From NCBI RefSeq assembly GCF_004331645.1, contig NZ_SJSK01000002.1, positions 1 to 64,000 of the forward strand: a stretch of DNA of 64,000 nucleotides. The letters run 5' to 3'. The translations under genes were made by a program, and so were the position numbers. Position 1 is the stretch's first letter. Every line of letters starts with the position of its first letter. Source of the stretch: Pedobacter frigiditerrae (GTDB lineage: Bacteria; Bacteroidota; Bacteroidia; Sphingobacteriales; Sphingobacteriaceae). The notes under the pieces were generated by a model. The model saw only the letters and a program-made list of their open reading frames with translations, had not been told where the DNA came from and did not search any database. Shown in pieces: positions 6,485 through 14,550 of the stretch.

Positions 6485-7708
6485 TCAATAGGCTTTCATG
6501 GTCTTCAAAGCTGCCGGTTTTCCGAACCGAGATGACAAATAATCAAGTATACTGCCAACGAGTAGCGTGGCCGCACCAATCTCAAAAAGCAGTGCATAGG
6601 AATGTTTAATGGAAAAAAGAAATGACAATAGGTATGCCGCACCCGCGTGCGTAATGGAAAATACAATCGTCATAGTGCTCCAAACCTGTTTTTGGTGCTG
6701 AGGCCCCGCTAATTCAGCGGTCCGGCCAGCAGCCAGCGAGCTGATGCCCAGCGCCAGACTACCAACGAATACGCTAGATAACGCTAAACTCCACGTTGCG
6801 GTGGATACCAGTGGCAAAATTACACCGACCGCTTTAACCAACAGACTAATGCGAATGCTTTTTGCGAATCCGATCTTATCTGCAACTATGCCAGTCAACA
6901 CCGGTCCACAGGCTGCAGCTAGACCCAACAGTACCCAAAAACGTGTACCCTGCTCAATTCCCCGGTGAAGTCCCCGGCTAACAAAATCTACCCAGAAAAC
7001 AGTATGAGGAACAAATCCAACCGCATTACAGGCATAGGAAAGAAGGAGAAAGATGATAGCCCCTGACCATAGCATTCCCCTGTTGGAACTTTGACGATGC
7101 GAGGGTATATGTAGGTGTTTTTCATTACTCCCCTCGGGCCAGCCTTTCCAGACCAATAAAGTTAAGATAAACGCTATAGCAGCGAAAACAAACCAGGTCA
7201 TTTCCAATCCCTGACTAACTAAAAAAGGTATAAGCGTGCCGGCAAGTGCAATACCGATACCTACACCGGAAAATATAATGCCGCCTACCAAACCTTTTCG
7301 CTCGGGAGCCGTATGTTTAAATATCGTGGGCGCGGCAATGACCATGATCACACCACCTCCAAAGCCGGCCAGTAAGCGGATCATGAAATACAACGGATAG
7401 GCGAGCGGAAAGGCACAGGTGATAAAAGACACTGCAACCAGCAATAACATGGTACGGATGAGCGTAACAGACCTTACATACCTGTTAAGGAAAGTTCCCG
7501 CCATAGAGCCGATGATATATCCCGTAAGATTTCCGGCGCCAAGATAGTCTGCCTGGGCAACTGTAAACCATTTCTCATTAACCAACGTTGGGATAAGTGG
7601 CGGATATCCAAATCGTCCGATGCCATTGCTGATAAGCAAAGTGACAAAGCCTGTCAGTGCAGGTATTGCGAAACTTCTTCGCGATTTTTTTTTGATTGCT
7701 AATTCCAT
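6485..7708 (-). CDS. MFS transporter, YbfB/YjiJ-like
   Basis: A 407-residue protein with about 12 hydrophobic segments in two halves, a cytoplasmic-membrane major facilitator. The first segment carries SNGIGRFGYPPLIPTL and the second LGAGNLTGYIIGS, the pattern of the YbfB/YjiJ group (MFS_4, PF06779). The loop HTAPERKGLVGGIIFSGVG is also typical. The substrate is unknown. ATG at 7708 is preferred over an in-frame TTG two codons upstream. It is divergent from the lysR-type gene across a palindromic 77-bp gap, so that regulator probably controls it. G+C is visibly higher (42-57 percent on lines I counted) than in the cassettes or the rhamnose cluster, suggesting transfer. Confidence 0.85.
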   Translation of the reverse strand: MELAIKKKSRRSFAIPALTGFVTLLISNGIGRFGYPPLIPTLVNEKWFTVAQADYLGAGNLTGYIIGSMAGTFLNRYVRSVTLIRTMLLLVAVSFITCAFPLAYPLYFMIRLLAGFGGGVIMVIAAPTIFKHTAPERKGLVGGIIFSGVGIGIALAGTLIPFLVSQGLEMTWFVFAAIAFILTLLVWKGWPEGSNEKHLHIPSHRQSSNRGMLWSGAIIFLLLSYACNAVGFVPHTVFWVDFVSRGLHRGIEQGTRFWVLLGLAAACGPVLTGIVADKIGFAKSIRISLLVKAVGVILPLVSTATWSLALSSVFVGSLALGISSLAAGRTAELAGPQHQKQVWSTMTIVFSITHAGAAYLLSFLFSIKHSYALLFEIGAATLLVGSILDYLSSRFGKPAALKTMKAY

Positions 7709-7745
7709 AATCAAAGGTAATTCCCTTAATTAAACATTAAAAACA

Positions 7746-7777
7746 ATTAATAATGATACATTTGTATCACTATTAAT
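7746..7777. promoter_or_regulatory. palindromic operator between MFS and LysR genes
   Basis: ATTAATAATGATACA (7746-7760), two bases, then TGTATCACTATTAAT (7763-7777) form a 15-bp inverted repeat with one mismatch. The core ATAC-N-GTAT has the T-N11-A style of LysR-type sites. TACATTTG at 7757-7764 also fits the Bacteroidota -7 element TAnnTTTG on the plus strand, nine bases before the ATG region of the regulator, so binding here would repress its own promoter. Confidence 0.65.
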
Positions 7778-7785
7778 GATTAATT

Positions 7786-8664
7786 ATGCAGATAAATGAC
7801 TTGTTGATTTTCAAGGCAGTCGCCGAACATGGCAGCTTCAGTAAAGCTGCGGAGGCAACACACACTGTGCAGTCCAACGTTACCGCTAGGATTAAGATGC
7901 TGGAGACGGAGTTTAATGCCACACTTTTCGCACGCACATCCCGTTCGATTCAAATGACAGATGCCGGTGCGGAATTATTAAAAACGGCCAAACAGATCTT
8001 ATTGATGATCGAACAGACAAAGACTGCGATCAATGGTGGCGAACAGTTGGTCAAAGGCGTGGTTAGGATAGGCTGTATCCATACCACAGCTGCATTACGG
8101 GTTCCTGGGATATTACAGCATTTCGGTGAAACCTATCCCGATGTGGAATTCAAGTTGAAGACAGGTACCTCGGCTGCCCTGGTCAAACAAGTATTATCAT
8201 GCCAATTGGACGGCGCTTTTGTAGCGGGCGATATCACCGACCCCCGCCTTTCTTCGCAGCCGATCTTAACAGAGCAACTTGGCATCGTTGCCTCCTCACT
8301 AATCACCTCTTACGAAAAACTTCAACAAAGCGGCCGGAAACTGAAGCTGATCGTTTTTAGCGATGGTTGTTCATATCGCAGACTTGCCGAGCGAATTACA
8401 AAAGACTGGCCAGTAAGTAAGATCTCTCTGATCGAGATGGATACACTGGAAGGCATATTGAACGCAGTTGAAAAGAACCTGGGCGTGACCCTACTGCCTG
8501 TTGCCCTGATCGAAAGACTTTATCAATATAAGAGCCTTAAAGTATTTAGCCTTCCCCAACATGTTTCGCAAATGGCCACCGTATTCGTAAAAAGAAACGA
8601 CGTTGGGATGAGCAGTGCCTATACCAAGTTCTACGGGTCTATCACCGACGGCTACAAGGCCTGA
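7786..8664 (+). CDS. LysR-family transcriptional regulator
   Basis: A 292-residue protein with the N-terminal LysR winged helix-turn-helix (about 1-60: FKAVAEHGSFSKAAEATHTVQSNVTARIKMLE). It is followed by a LysR substrate-binding domain (about 90-290) with VRIGCIHTTAALRVPGIL and GVTLLPVALIERL. The length is normal for the family. Its divergent partner is the MFS exporter, and the shared gap holds a palindrome, the usual arrangement for a regulator of the adjacent transporter. The effector cannot be inferred. Base composition matches the MFS gene rather than the surrounding genes. Confidence 0.9.
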   Translation: MQINDLLIFKAVAEHGSFSKAAEATHTVQSNVTARIKMLETEFNATLFARTSRSIQMTDAGAELLKTAKQILLMIEQTKTAINGGEQLVKGVVRIGCIHTTAALRVPGILQHFGETYPDVEFKLKTGTSAALVKQVLSCQLDGAFVAGDITDPRLSSQPILTEQLGIVASSLITSYEKLQQSGRKLKLIVFSDGCSYRRLAERITKDWPVSKISLIEMDTLEGILNAVEKNLGVTLLPVALIERLYQYKSLKVFSLPQHVSQMATVFVKRNDVGMSSAYTKFYGSITDGYKA

Positions 8665-8690
8665 CGATAAGCCCTGCGAAAGGCAGGCTT
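8665..8690 (+). terminator. possible weak terminator after the LysR gene
   Basis: AAGCCCTGC (8669-8677), GAAA loop, GCAGGCTT (8683-8690) pair with one bulge and are followed by GTTG rather than a proper T-run. It could be a simple stem-loop without termination function. The rest of the gap up to 8950 shows no supported gene. The small open frame on the minus strand there has no features. Confidence 0.3.
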
Positions 8691-8950
8691 GTTGCCTACC
8701 CTAGCGTCTCTATGATGAATAACCAATTGCTCAAATTTGCGCCATAAATCATAAGCGATAAAGCTGAAGCCCCCATTTGCCGCAAATCTTAAGCGCAGCG
8801 TGAATGTGCATTGTGAAAATCCAGTAAATAGTTGAGACTAAAAAATCATTTATATGAAATTGGCCGTTTTCATTTACAATTATTCCTTCATTTTTGCATT
8901 CAATATGGATAATCAATATCTTCAGCTGTGTTATCAATAACATAAAAATT

Positions 8951-9349
8951 ATGCAATCTAAAGCGCTCTACGTAATTCGCTGGATATTGGTTATTCCCGT
9001 TTGTCTGGGGATAGCCATACTGCTGGAGTGGTTTTCTACAACTGTGCTCAAAACACAGTTAGACGGCGCTCTTGTAACTGGTATAAAGCGGACATTAGTA
9101 ATTCTAACATCTACAATTTGCACCATACTAGCTGCTGGTTTAATCGCTCCTAGCCACAAAATTAAAGCTTCGTGTGGGATAGCTATTTTATGGATAGCGA
9201 TTTTATTAATGGCGCTAGGGATTGCATTGTTTGGGGACACAGCGTATGAGATATTAGATGGCGGGGTTAGCATTACATCACTCTTCATCGGATTGGTTAT
9301 AGGGGTTATCATATCTTGGCGAGTTTACTCGCAAGAGGAAGAATATTAA
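8951..9349 (+). CDS. hypothetical four-helix membrane protein
   Basis: A 132-residue protein from ATG 8951. A TTG-initiated frame 19 codons longer exists but adds residues unlike a signal or membrane segment. Four hydrophobic segments at about residues 5-28, 44-66, 75-95 and 105-124 predict an integral membrane protein with a short acidic tail (SQEEEY). No family recognised. It is followed after 15 bp by the next ORF, so the two may be cotranscribed. Confidence 0.6.
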   Translation: MQSKALYVIRWILVIPVCLGIAILLEWFSTTVLKTQLDGALVTGIKRTLVILTSTICTILAAGLIAPSHKIKASCGIAILWIAILLMALGIALFGDTAYEILDGGVSITSLFIGLVIGVIISWRVYSQEEEY

Positions 9350-9364
9350 CTAAGCTATTGTTTT

Positions 9365-9667
9365 ATGGTCATCATATTCAAAGACTGGTCTTTAACTGTA
9401 GACCGCGAAGCTACCTTAACAACATATGCATCTGTTGCAAATGGTAGTGCAGAAGACTGTGATTGCTCAGATTGTAAAAACTACTTGGCGAATAGGGATA
9501 TTGTGTTTCCGAGTATGGTTAAATCAGTTTTGAATCAGTTGGGTATCGATTACAGGAAGGAAAGTGAGGTGTGGAAGATGTATAAAGATGAGGATGGTTT
9601 GCACCTGTACAATGGGATATTCCACTATAAGGGAAGCTTTGAAGGTAAAAATTGTGAGGTATATTAA
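9365..9667 (+). CDS. small cysteine-motif hypothetical protein
   Basis: A 100-residue protein with the motif DCDCSDCKNYLANR near residues 31-44, followed by VFPSMVKSVLNQLGIDYRKESEVW. A CxCxxCxN motif followed by LGIDxxKxxEVW strikes me as a small uncharacterised family rather than chance. No signal peptide. The three close cysteines could bind a metal. The reading frame stays open after the TAA at 9665-9667 up to 10171, which may be coincidence in AT-rich DNA. Confidence 0.6.
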   Translation: MVIIFKDWSLTVDREATLTTYASVANGSAEDCDCSDCKNYLANRDIVFPSMVKSVLNQLGIDYRKESEVWKMYKDEDGLHLYNGIFHYKGSFEGKNCEVY

Positions 9668-9841
9668 GTTTGGACTTCTTGTAAGTATTTAAACATTACT
9701 ACTAACAATGTTTTTAATACCAATATTATAACTATATTAGATTATCTAAATATTAACACTATCGCAACTCATACTCAAAATAACTGGTCGAACTTCATTT
9801 CTAGTGTCTTGATAAACGTAGCTTTACCTTTGACTCCGTTT

Positions 9842-10171
9842 ATGTTCGAATATTTTTATTCGCAGCCATGCTGTCAACTTTTTGATAGATCTATTGTTAT
9901 TGCTTTTAGCGTTTATTCATTTAGTATTGCATTTGGGACAAAGTTCCGAGTCGTATCGATCATTTGTATTATGTTTGGATTCTTAGCTGGGGGAATGTAT
10001 GGTTCAGTTGACAAGAACAATATAGCAGGTCCGTGGGATATTCCAGCTATATTGATGTATATTTTAATACTAGGCTCGATTATTGAACGTTATCAAAGAC
10101 ACATTAACGAAAATGAAGAATGTTGGTTTTATACAATTTTTACTATAAGGGGGAATATAAATGTTCAATGA
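9842..10171 (+). CDS. hypothetical membrane protein
   Basis: A 109-residue reading frame from ATG 9842. An in-frame TTG at 9809 and an ATG-less open stretch back to 9668 make the start uncertain. Three hydrophobic stretches are visible: IVIAFSVYSFSIAF, VVSIICIMFGFLAGGMYG and IPAILMYILILGSII. They suggest a small integral membrane protein. The gene overlaps the next ORF by 11 bp. No family recognised. Confidence 0.4.
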   Translation: MFEYFYSQPCCQLFDRSIVIAFSVYSFSIAFGTKFRVVSIICIMFGFLAGGMYGSVDKNNIAGPWDIPAILMYILILGSIIERYQRHINENEECWFYTIFTIRGNINVQ

Positions 10172-10571
10172 AATACTCATTTATGTGTTTGCTGCTACAT
10201 TAGCAGTAATCCAATTAGTTTATGTGGTCTATAATATAGTTAGACAACGTCAAGTTGAAAAAAAGTTAGAAACTATACTGATGAAAAACCAGGAACAGCT
10301 TTATAATAAGCTCAATCATCTACCTGAGTTAACAAAAGCATGGAAACCCGAAAATGCACATTCCCTTGAATCTTATGAGGAAGCTTACCTACTATATTTT
10401 CTAAAGAATAAAATCGAAACGCTTGAGAAAGACGAAAGGAGAATGATGACGAAAATATTTGAGAGAAAAAGCAATAGTGATCAAATGAGATATGCTTTTA
10501 AATTATTCTCTGAAGCTGGTCTTGCTAATTTGTTTGACAATTATAAGAATAGAAAACTCGTAGCAAAATAA
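10161..10571 (+). CDS. hypothetical membrane-anchored coiled-coil protein
   Basis: A 136-residue protein with one N-terminal membrane segment (about 5-25, ILIYVFAATLAVIQLVYVVY) followed by a charged helical, probably coiled-coil region (RQRQVEKKLETILMKNQEQL) and a helical C-terminus. The ATG is preceded by AAGGGGGAATATAA, a credible ribosome-binding site. It overlaps the upstream membrane-protein ORF, suggesting coupling. No function can be assigned. Confidence 0.55.
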   Translation: MFNEILIYVFAATLAVIQLVYVVYNIVRQRQVEKKLETILMKNQEQLYNKLNHLPELTKAWKPENAHSLESYEEAYLLYFLKNKIETLEKDERRMMTKIFERKSNSDQMRYAFKLFSEAGLANLFDNYKNRKLVAK

Positions 10572-10655
10572 TTTGCTTATGGTTTAGAGTACCCACTGAT
10601 TTATTTAGCGCCCGTCTGGCGAAATTATTGAGCGTAGCTTGACTTTTTCATTCAA

Positions 10656-10796
10656 ATGCCTAAATCGAGTAGTCAAATTCTCATCAATCAGAAATATAAA
10701 GTTTTAGGAGATGCCTGTTGGTTTAAAAAATTCTCCTTGTTCTCAAAGATTCAGATAGATATCGAGACTGGGGACCTCTACTCCATCGAGGTGTGA
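10656..10796 (+). CDS. small hypothetical protein, 46 residues
   Basis: ATG 10656 to TGA 10794-10796 encodes MPKSSSQILINQKYKVLGDA and continues through CWFKKFSLFSK to IETGDLYSIEV. The sequence looks protein-like, ends 19 bp before a strong rho-independent terminator, and so is probably the last gene of a short transcript. It could also be a remnant of a longer gene. The remaining sequence between 10572 and 11044 holds this ORF, the terminator and a repeat fragment (cctccttcgacaagctcagg near 10860). Confidence 0.45.
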   Translation: MPKSSSQILINQKYKVLGDACWFKKFSLFSKIQIDIETGDLYSIEV

Positions 10797-10814
10797 GCAA
10801 AAAAACTATAGAAT

Positions 10815-10848
10815 CAAAAAAGCCAATATCTCTATTGGCTTTTCTTTG
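10815..10848 (+). terminator. rho-independent terminator
   Basis: CAAAAAAGCCAATA (10815-10828), TCTC loop, TATTGGCTTTTCTTT (10833-10847). An eight-base perfect stem with A-run and T-run on both sides. It follows the 46-residue ORF and can work in both directions. Confidence 0.8.
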
Positions 10849-11044
10849 TATTTGACAATCCTCCTTCGACAAGCTCAGGATGACAGACTAGTATTTGTAC
10901 ACGCAGTAGTATCTAGTTCGAACCAATTATTGGAAGATTTGAGGCTTGTCGCAGCATTTGAGGAGTTTAATTAGGACCCAATTGTATAGTTTTCGACCCA
11001 AATAATTTATCTTTATTAAAACAATGAAAAACTGAGGTAATAAA

Positions 11045-11572
11045 ATGATCAAAATAGAACTCAAGCCCTTAAAAGGAATATCAATTGAGAATATTGGAGA
11101 AATAATTTTTGGGCAATCAAAATCATCGGTTGATAATATTCTAGGAAAGCCGTCTCAATATTCAGATATCAGTCGATCATTTTATGATAGTTATGAGCTT
11201 AGGATTGACTTCGATGAAATAGGTGTCAATTTTATTGAATTTATCTATGGACCATATCCCGAAAAAACAGAGCTTTCATTATACGGCATTAATCCTTTTC
11301 AAATTGGAGCAGAGAATCTCGTAGAATTGCTATCAACAAAAAACGATGGAGAAATAGATGATGAAGGTGGTTTTGGTCATTCCTGTGCATTTGTGAATCT
11401 ATCAGTAGGTGTCTATAGAGATTTTACGGATGCTGAAGTTGAAGAAAGTATTAATCAAGTTAAAGCTGAAGGAAAAAATTTAGGACAATTAGATCAACTT
11501 CTGGAAGACTTGGCATTTTCCAAAAACTTCATGACAATTGGGATTGGAACAGAAAACTATTATGGTAACTAA
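11045..11572 (+). CDS. hypothetical protein
   Basis: A 175-residue acidic soluble protein, MIKIELKPLKGISIENIGEI, with GQSKSSVDNILGKPSQYSD near residues 28-46. The latter motif recurs in small proteins with a repeated binding-site-like start, but I cannot name a family. No signal peptide. It stands alone between two terminators, so it is probably a single-gene transcript. ATG 11045 is the first Met in frame. Confidence 0.65.
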   Translation: MIKIELKPLKGISIENIGEIIFGQSKSSVDNILGKPSQYSDISRSFYDSYELRIDFDEIGVNFIEFIYGPYPEKTELSLYGINPFQIGAENLVELLSTKNDGEIDDEGGFGHSCAFVNLSVGVYRDFTDAEVEESINQVKAEGKNLGQLDQLLEDLAFSKNFMTIGIGTENYYGN

Positions 11573-11606
11573 AAAAGTCATTCAGAATTGAATGACTTTT
11601 GAATTT
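11573..11606 (+). terminator. rho-independent terminator
   Basis: AAAAGTCATTCA (11573-11584), GAAT loop, TGAATGACTTTT (11589-11600), a perfect 12-bp stem with flanking A and T runs, directly after the stop of the upstream gene. Confidence 0.85.
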
Positions 11607-11643
11607 TTTGACAATGCCGGTAGATACTTGTCAACAATATTTG

Positions 11644-11717
11644 TACACCCAATAGGATTCGAACCTATGACCTACGGTTTAGAAAACCGGTGCTCTATCC
11701 AGCTGAGCTATGGATGC
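11644..11717 (-). tRNA. tRNA-Arg (anticodon TCT)
   Basis: On the minus strand, acceptor GCATCCA pairs with TGGGTGT using G-U pairs. The D arm is GCTC...GAGC, the anticodon stem CCGGT/ACCGT (outermost pair C-U), the loop TTTCTAA with anticodon TCT (plus-strand 11681-11683), and the T arm ATAGG TTCGAAT CCTAT. CCA is not encoded. It reads AGA codons. Confidence 0.95.
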
Positions 11718-11852
11718 ATAATTAAACAAAACAATAAATTACTCCGTTTAATGGTGCAAAGATATAATTTCTGAAGGATAATTATAAAATATTTTTAAAA
11801 TTATCAGCCATTTAACTAGCCTAAAAAGCTATTGATATTGATTTATAGCCAA

Positions 11853-12716
11853 TTAGGGAAGAAATTTAGCATAACTAGCGGCATAAGCGGCATTGCTTGG
11901 TGCCAGTTGGGTAGCTTGTTTATAATAATAGGCAGCATCCGTTAACAAATGGTTTTCCTCTAGCATGAATGCTTTTAAATAGGCAGTTTCTGCAGGTGTG
12001 GTGCTTATCACATTAGCCAAAACCTTGTTACGTAATTTTTGATAAGTCACAGCATTTAAAAAGATAAATACCTTTTTATTTGCACTTTGCTCACCTTTCA
12101 AGTCCCAGTAATATTTGCCTGTTTTTTTTAGTTTTAAGGCAATAGAATCGAGCTTGGCGTATTTGGCTGCCTTGCTTTTAAAAATCACATCGCCATCTTG
12201 TGCTGAGTTATAAACCTCAACTTCGGCAATTCTGCCTTGTTTCCAATAGAGTTTTAAAGGACCATTGTTATAGTAAATGGTATCTACATATAATTTCGAA
12301 TAACTATTACCCCTACTTACCGCTCCATAAGTTTTCATGTAAGCCCTTGGGTCTTTATCTGGTGTGACGTGTTTATGCGCAAAAGAGTTCCAGATGTATT
12401 TAAAATAAGCCGAAGAAGCAGAGGTACTTTGTTTGGTACAAGAAGGCAGATCGTTTACTGATTTACTCATTTTGGTTTTTAACTGCACCACAGAAAAGTT
12501 AGCGCAAACCAAGGCCAATTGTGTTTGATCTGGAATAGAGATTTGATCGGTTTTATAAAGCTGGTCGCCCTTTTTAAGGATAACTGCTTTACCTAAAACT
12601 ATTTTAGCTGCCTTGCCACTGTTGTAGAAAACAACATAAGCTGGGTCATCTGCAAATGAAGCCAAGCTGAAACAAAGTAAGAAGATGGGCAGGAGCTTAA
12701 AAATTTTACTAATCAT
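11853..12716 (-). CDS. secreted protein with FecR-like N-terminal region and TPR-like C-terminus
   Basis: A 287-residue protein from ATG 12716, chosen because MISKIFKLLPIFLLCFSLASFA is a signal peptide. The longer frame starting at 12797 runs into the upstream gene. Residues about 25-75 (AVILKKGDQLYKTDQISIPD) resemble the start of FecR-type domains. The C-terminus (TAYLKAFMLEENHLLTDAAY) looks like one tetratricopeptide-type helical pair. It overlaps the CHASE2 gene by eight bases, so the two are translated together and the product probably works with that membrane protein in the periplasm. Confidence 0.65.
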   Translation of the reverse strand: MISKIFKLLPIFLLCFSLASFADDPAYVVFYNSGKAAKIVLGKAVILKKGDQLYKTDQISIPDQTQLALVCANFSVVQLKTKMSKSVNDLPSCTKQSTSASSAYFKYIWNSFAHKHVTPDKDPRAYMKTYGAVSRGNSYSKLYVDTIYYNNGPLKLYWKQGRIAEVEVYNSAQDGDVIFKSKAAKYAKLDSIALKLKKTGKYYWDLKGEQSANKKVFIFLNAVTYQKLRNKVLANVISTTPAETAYLKAFMLEENHLLTDAAYYYKQATQLAPSNAAYAASYAKFLP

Positions 12717-13869
12717 GTTTGTGCGTAAAAATGGTTTGATATCCTTTTTTCTTGTGTAACCAGGTTGCAAATGCCTCGTAGAAGTACAATACATCAACCG
12801 CCAAGATAATGGCCGCCAAGGTTGCCGTCATGTTCATCTGCGTATCAAATTGATGGAAGAACAATAATCCAATATACACAAAAAACACGGCCGATATGAT
12901 TTGCGCTATCTTAGCCAACAAGTGGAACCAAATGTGGTTATCTAAATAATCTTTAATGAACAGCGACATGTGTAACCAGCACAGCAAAAAAGCAATGCTC
13001 CACATTAACCAAGCTGGCATCCTGTGGATATAGTCATGATCTTGCGCCATACTGATGATATTAGCGTGTATAAAGACACCATTCATGTCTGGCAATGCTC
13101 TACCCGTATATTTCTCGTTCATCGGCGTAAAGTGTTTATCTTCCACGTCGTTTACACCATTTGAAACATAACCCAACAAAACAATCTTATTGGCAAATAC
13201 ACTTGGAACTGCTTTGCCTGCAATTAGATCCATTCCATCAATAATTAAGTATTTATCCGCCTTGCGTTTGTAGTTAATGATTTCTGTGGTCTGCTTACGT
13301 TTTAATAGTTCATCATAACTTTTAGCATCGGCAACTTTTAATACGGCTACAGCAAAAGCCGGCACTTGTTCTTTCTTTTCAATTGGTGTAAAGTGCCTAA
13401 TTACGCCTTCCTCCTGCCCTACAAAATTGGCAAAACCTTTATTTGCACTTTGTTTGTAAAAATAGCCTCTTCCACCGGGTGCATTGATATTATAAGCGCC
13501 TATTAGTTTTTTATTGGTACTGAACTGGTTTGATAACAAACTATCTCCTACTGCATCTTTTTTGTCGTTAAACAAGATATCTACCCCTATCGCCTTTGGG
13601 CGCTGTGCATCAACCGCTGCGATCATGGCTGCAATGTCTTGCCTATTACCTTGACCCACATTAACGATTACGATATTGGTATCTGTTGGGGTGTTTTCAT
13701 TTTTATGCATTTTGGCATAGGCCAAGTCATTATAATCAAAATCGCTCAGTGCCAAATGAATAGGATCTAAGAAATGGGTATTGATTGGGATAAAAGAGAA
13801 AAAGCCCATCACTATAAATACGGCAATGGTGGCAAATAAGGTGTCTCTTTTAAAAAGGTATTTAAACAT
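12709..13869 (-). CDS. CHASE2-domain membrane protein
   Basis: A 386-residue protein with an N-terminal membrane segment (about 10-30), then an extracytoplasmic CHASE2-like sensor region (about 35-285) with NIVIVNVG, RPKAIGVDILF and ANKIVLLGYVSN. About three C-terminal membrane segments (about 290-370) follow, and a short His/Lys tail. CHASE2 domains are normally the sensory part of kinases, cyclases or serine/threonine kinases, but here no output domain follows. It may signal through, or simply anchor, the secreted partner encoded immediately downstream. Confidence 0.75.
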   Translation of the reverse strand: MFKYLFKRDTLFATIAVFIVMGFFSFIPINTHFLDPIHLALSDFDYNDLAYAKMHKNENTPTDTNIVIVNVGQGNRQDIAAMIAAVDAQRPKAIGVDILFNDKKDAVGDSLLSNQFSTNKKLIGAYNINAPGGRGYFYKQSANKGFANFVGQEEGVIRHFTPIEKKEQVPAFAVAVLKVADAKSYDELLKRKQTTEIINYKRKADKYLIIDGMDLIAGKAVPSVFANKIVLLGYVSNGVNDVEDKHFTPMNEKYTGRALPDMNGVFIHANIISMAQDHDYIHRMPAWLMWSIAFLLCWLHMSLFIKDYLDNHIWFHLLAKIAQIISAVFFVYIGLLFFHQFDTQMNMTATLAAIILAVDVLYFYEAFATWLHKKKGYQTIFTHKHD

Positions 13870-14048
13870 GTTGTTTTAATTTGAAGGCTATTAAAATAGA
13901 TTGTGCCGTAAGATAGGGTTTTAAGCTTTTATGGGTAAATTTTAAAGCTAAAATACTTAATAATAAGCCTGCAAAAATACCTAGAAGTGGGTATTTTTTT
14001 TGGGGGAAATAGGCTGTAGTTTTAGCTAAACTTTAAAGAAACAAAAAA

Positions 14049-14453
14049 ATGAAAACAAAAAACTTATTTGTATGCGCAATGATCGCATTTATGGCCGTAG
14101 CATTCTCATCAACCAGTGCGTTTGCTCAAAAAACAGTAGAAGTTAAGTCTACTGCAGCTGTTAAATCTAGAGGTGCAAACCCTAAAATTAAAGTAGATGC
14201 GCAAGCTTCTGATGCTAAACCAGTAGTTAAATCTCGTGGTGCTGCTTGTTCAGTTAAGTTTGACAACTACACTGGACTTTACGTAAAAGTTTATGTTGAT
14301 GGTTATTACAAAGGTACTGTAAGTCCTTGGAGTGCAGGAACAGTTACTGTTGGTGATGGTTATACTACTATTTACTGCGTAAGTGCGGGTGGTACTAGAG
14401 AGTGGAATGCGAGTGGAGATTGTAGAACATCATATGTTTACACGTTGAAATAA
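14049..14453 (+). CDS. small secreted protein, copy 1 of a tandem pair
   Basis: A 134-residue protein with a signal peptide (MKTKNLFVCAMIAFMAVAFS...AFAQ, about 1-26). A linker with two VKSRGA repeats follows, and then a compact C-terminal domain with FDNYTGLYVKVYVDGYYKGT and SAGGTREWNASGDCRT. Two or three cysteines could form disulfides. It is about 65 percent identical by eye to the next gene. The function is unknown. The domain size and NYTGxYxxVYVDGxYxG pattern suggest a small beta-sandwich. Abundant secreted structural or binding protein is a guess. Confidence 0.7.
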   Translation: MKTKNLFVCAMIAFMAVAFSSTSAFAQKTVEVKSTAAVKSRGANPKIKVDAQASDAKPVVKSRGAACSVKFDNYTGLYVKVYVDGYYKGTVSPWSAGTVTVGDGYTTIYCVSAGGTREWNASGDCRTSYVYTLK

Positions 14454-14475
14454 ACGAGTTCGCTCTCAAATAAAG

Positions 14476-14506
14476 AAGTCTCATCCTAATGGTTGGGACT
14501 TTTTTA
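14476..14506 (+). terminator. rho-independent terminator between paralogues
   Basis: AAGTCTCATCC (14476-14486), TAAT loop, GGTTGGGACTTTTTT. A stem of about 11 pairs with one mismatch and a wobble, and a six-T tail. It separates the two paralogues into two transcripts or attenuates the second. Confidence 0.75.
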
Positions 14507-14550
14507 TGCCTAATTAATTGCCTAAATATCATCTTTAAAAATGCACGATC

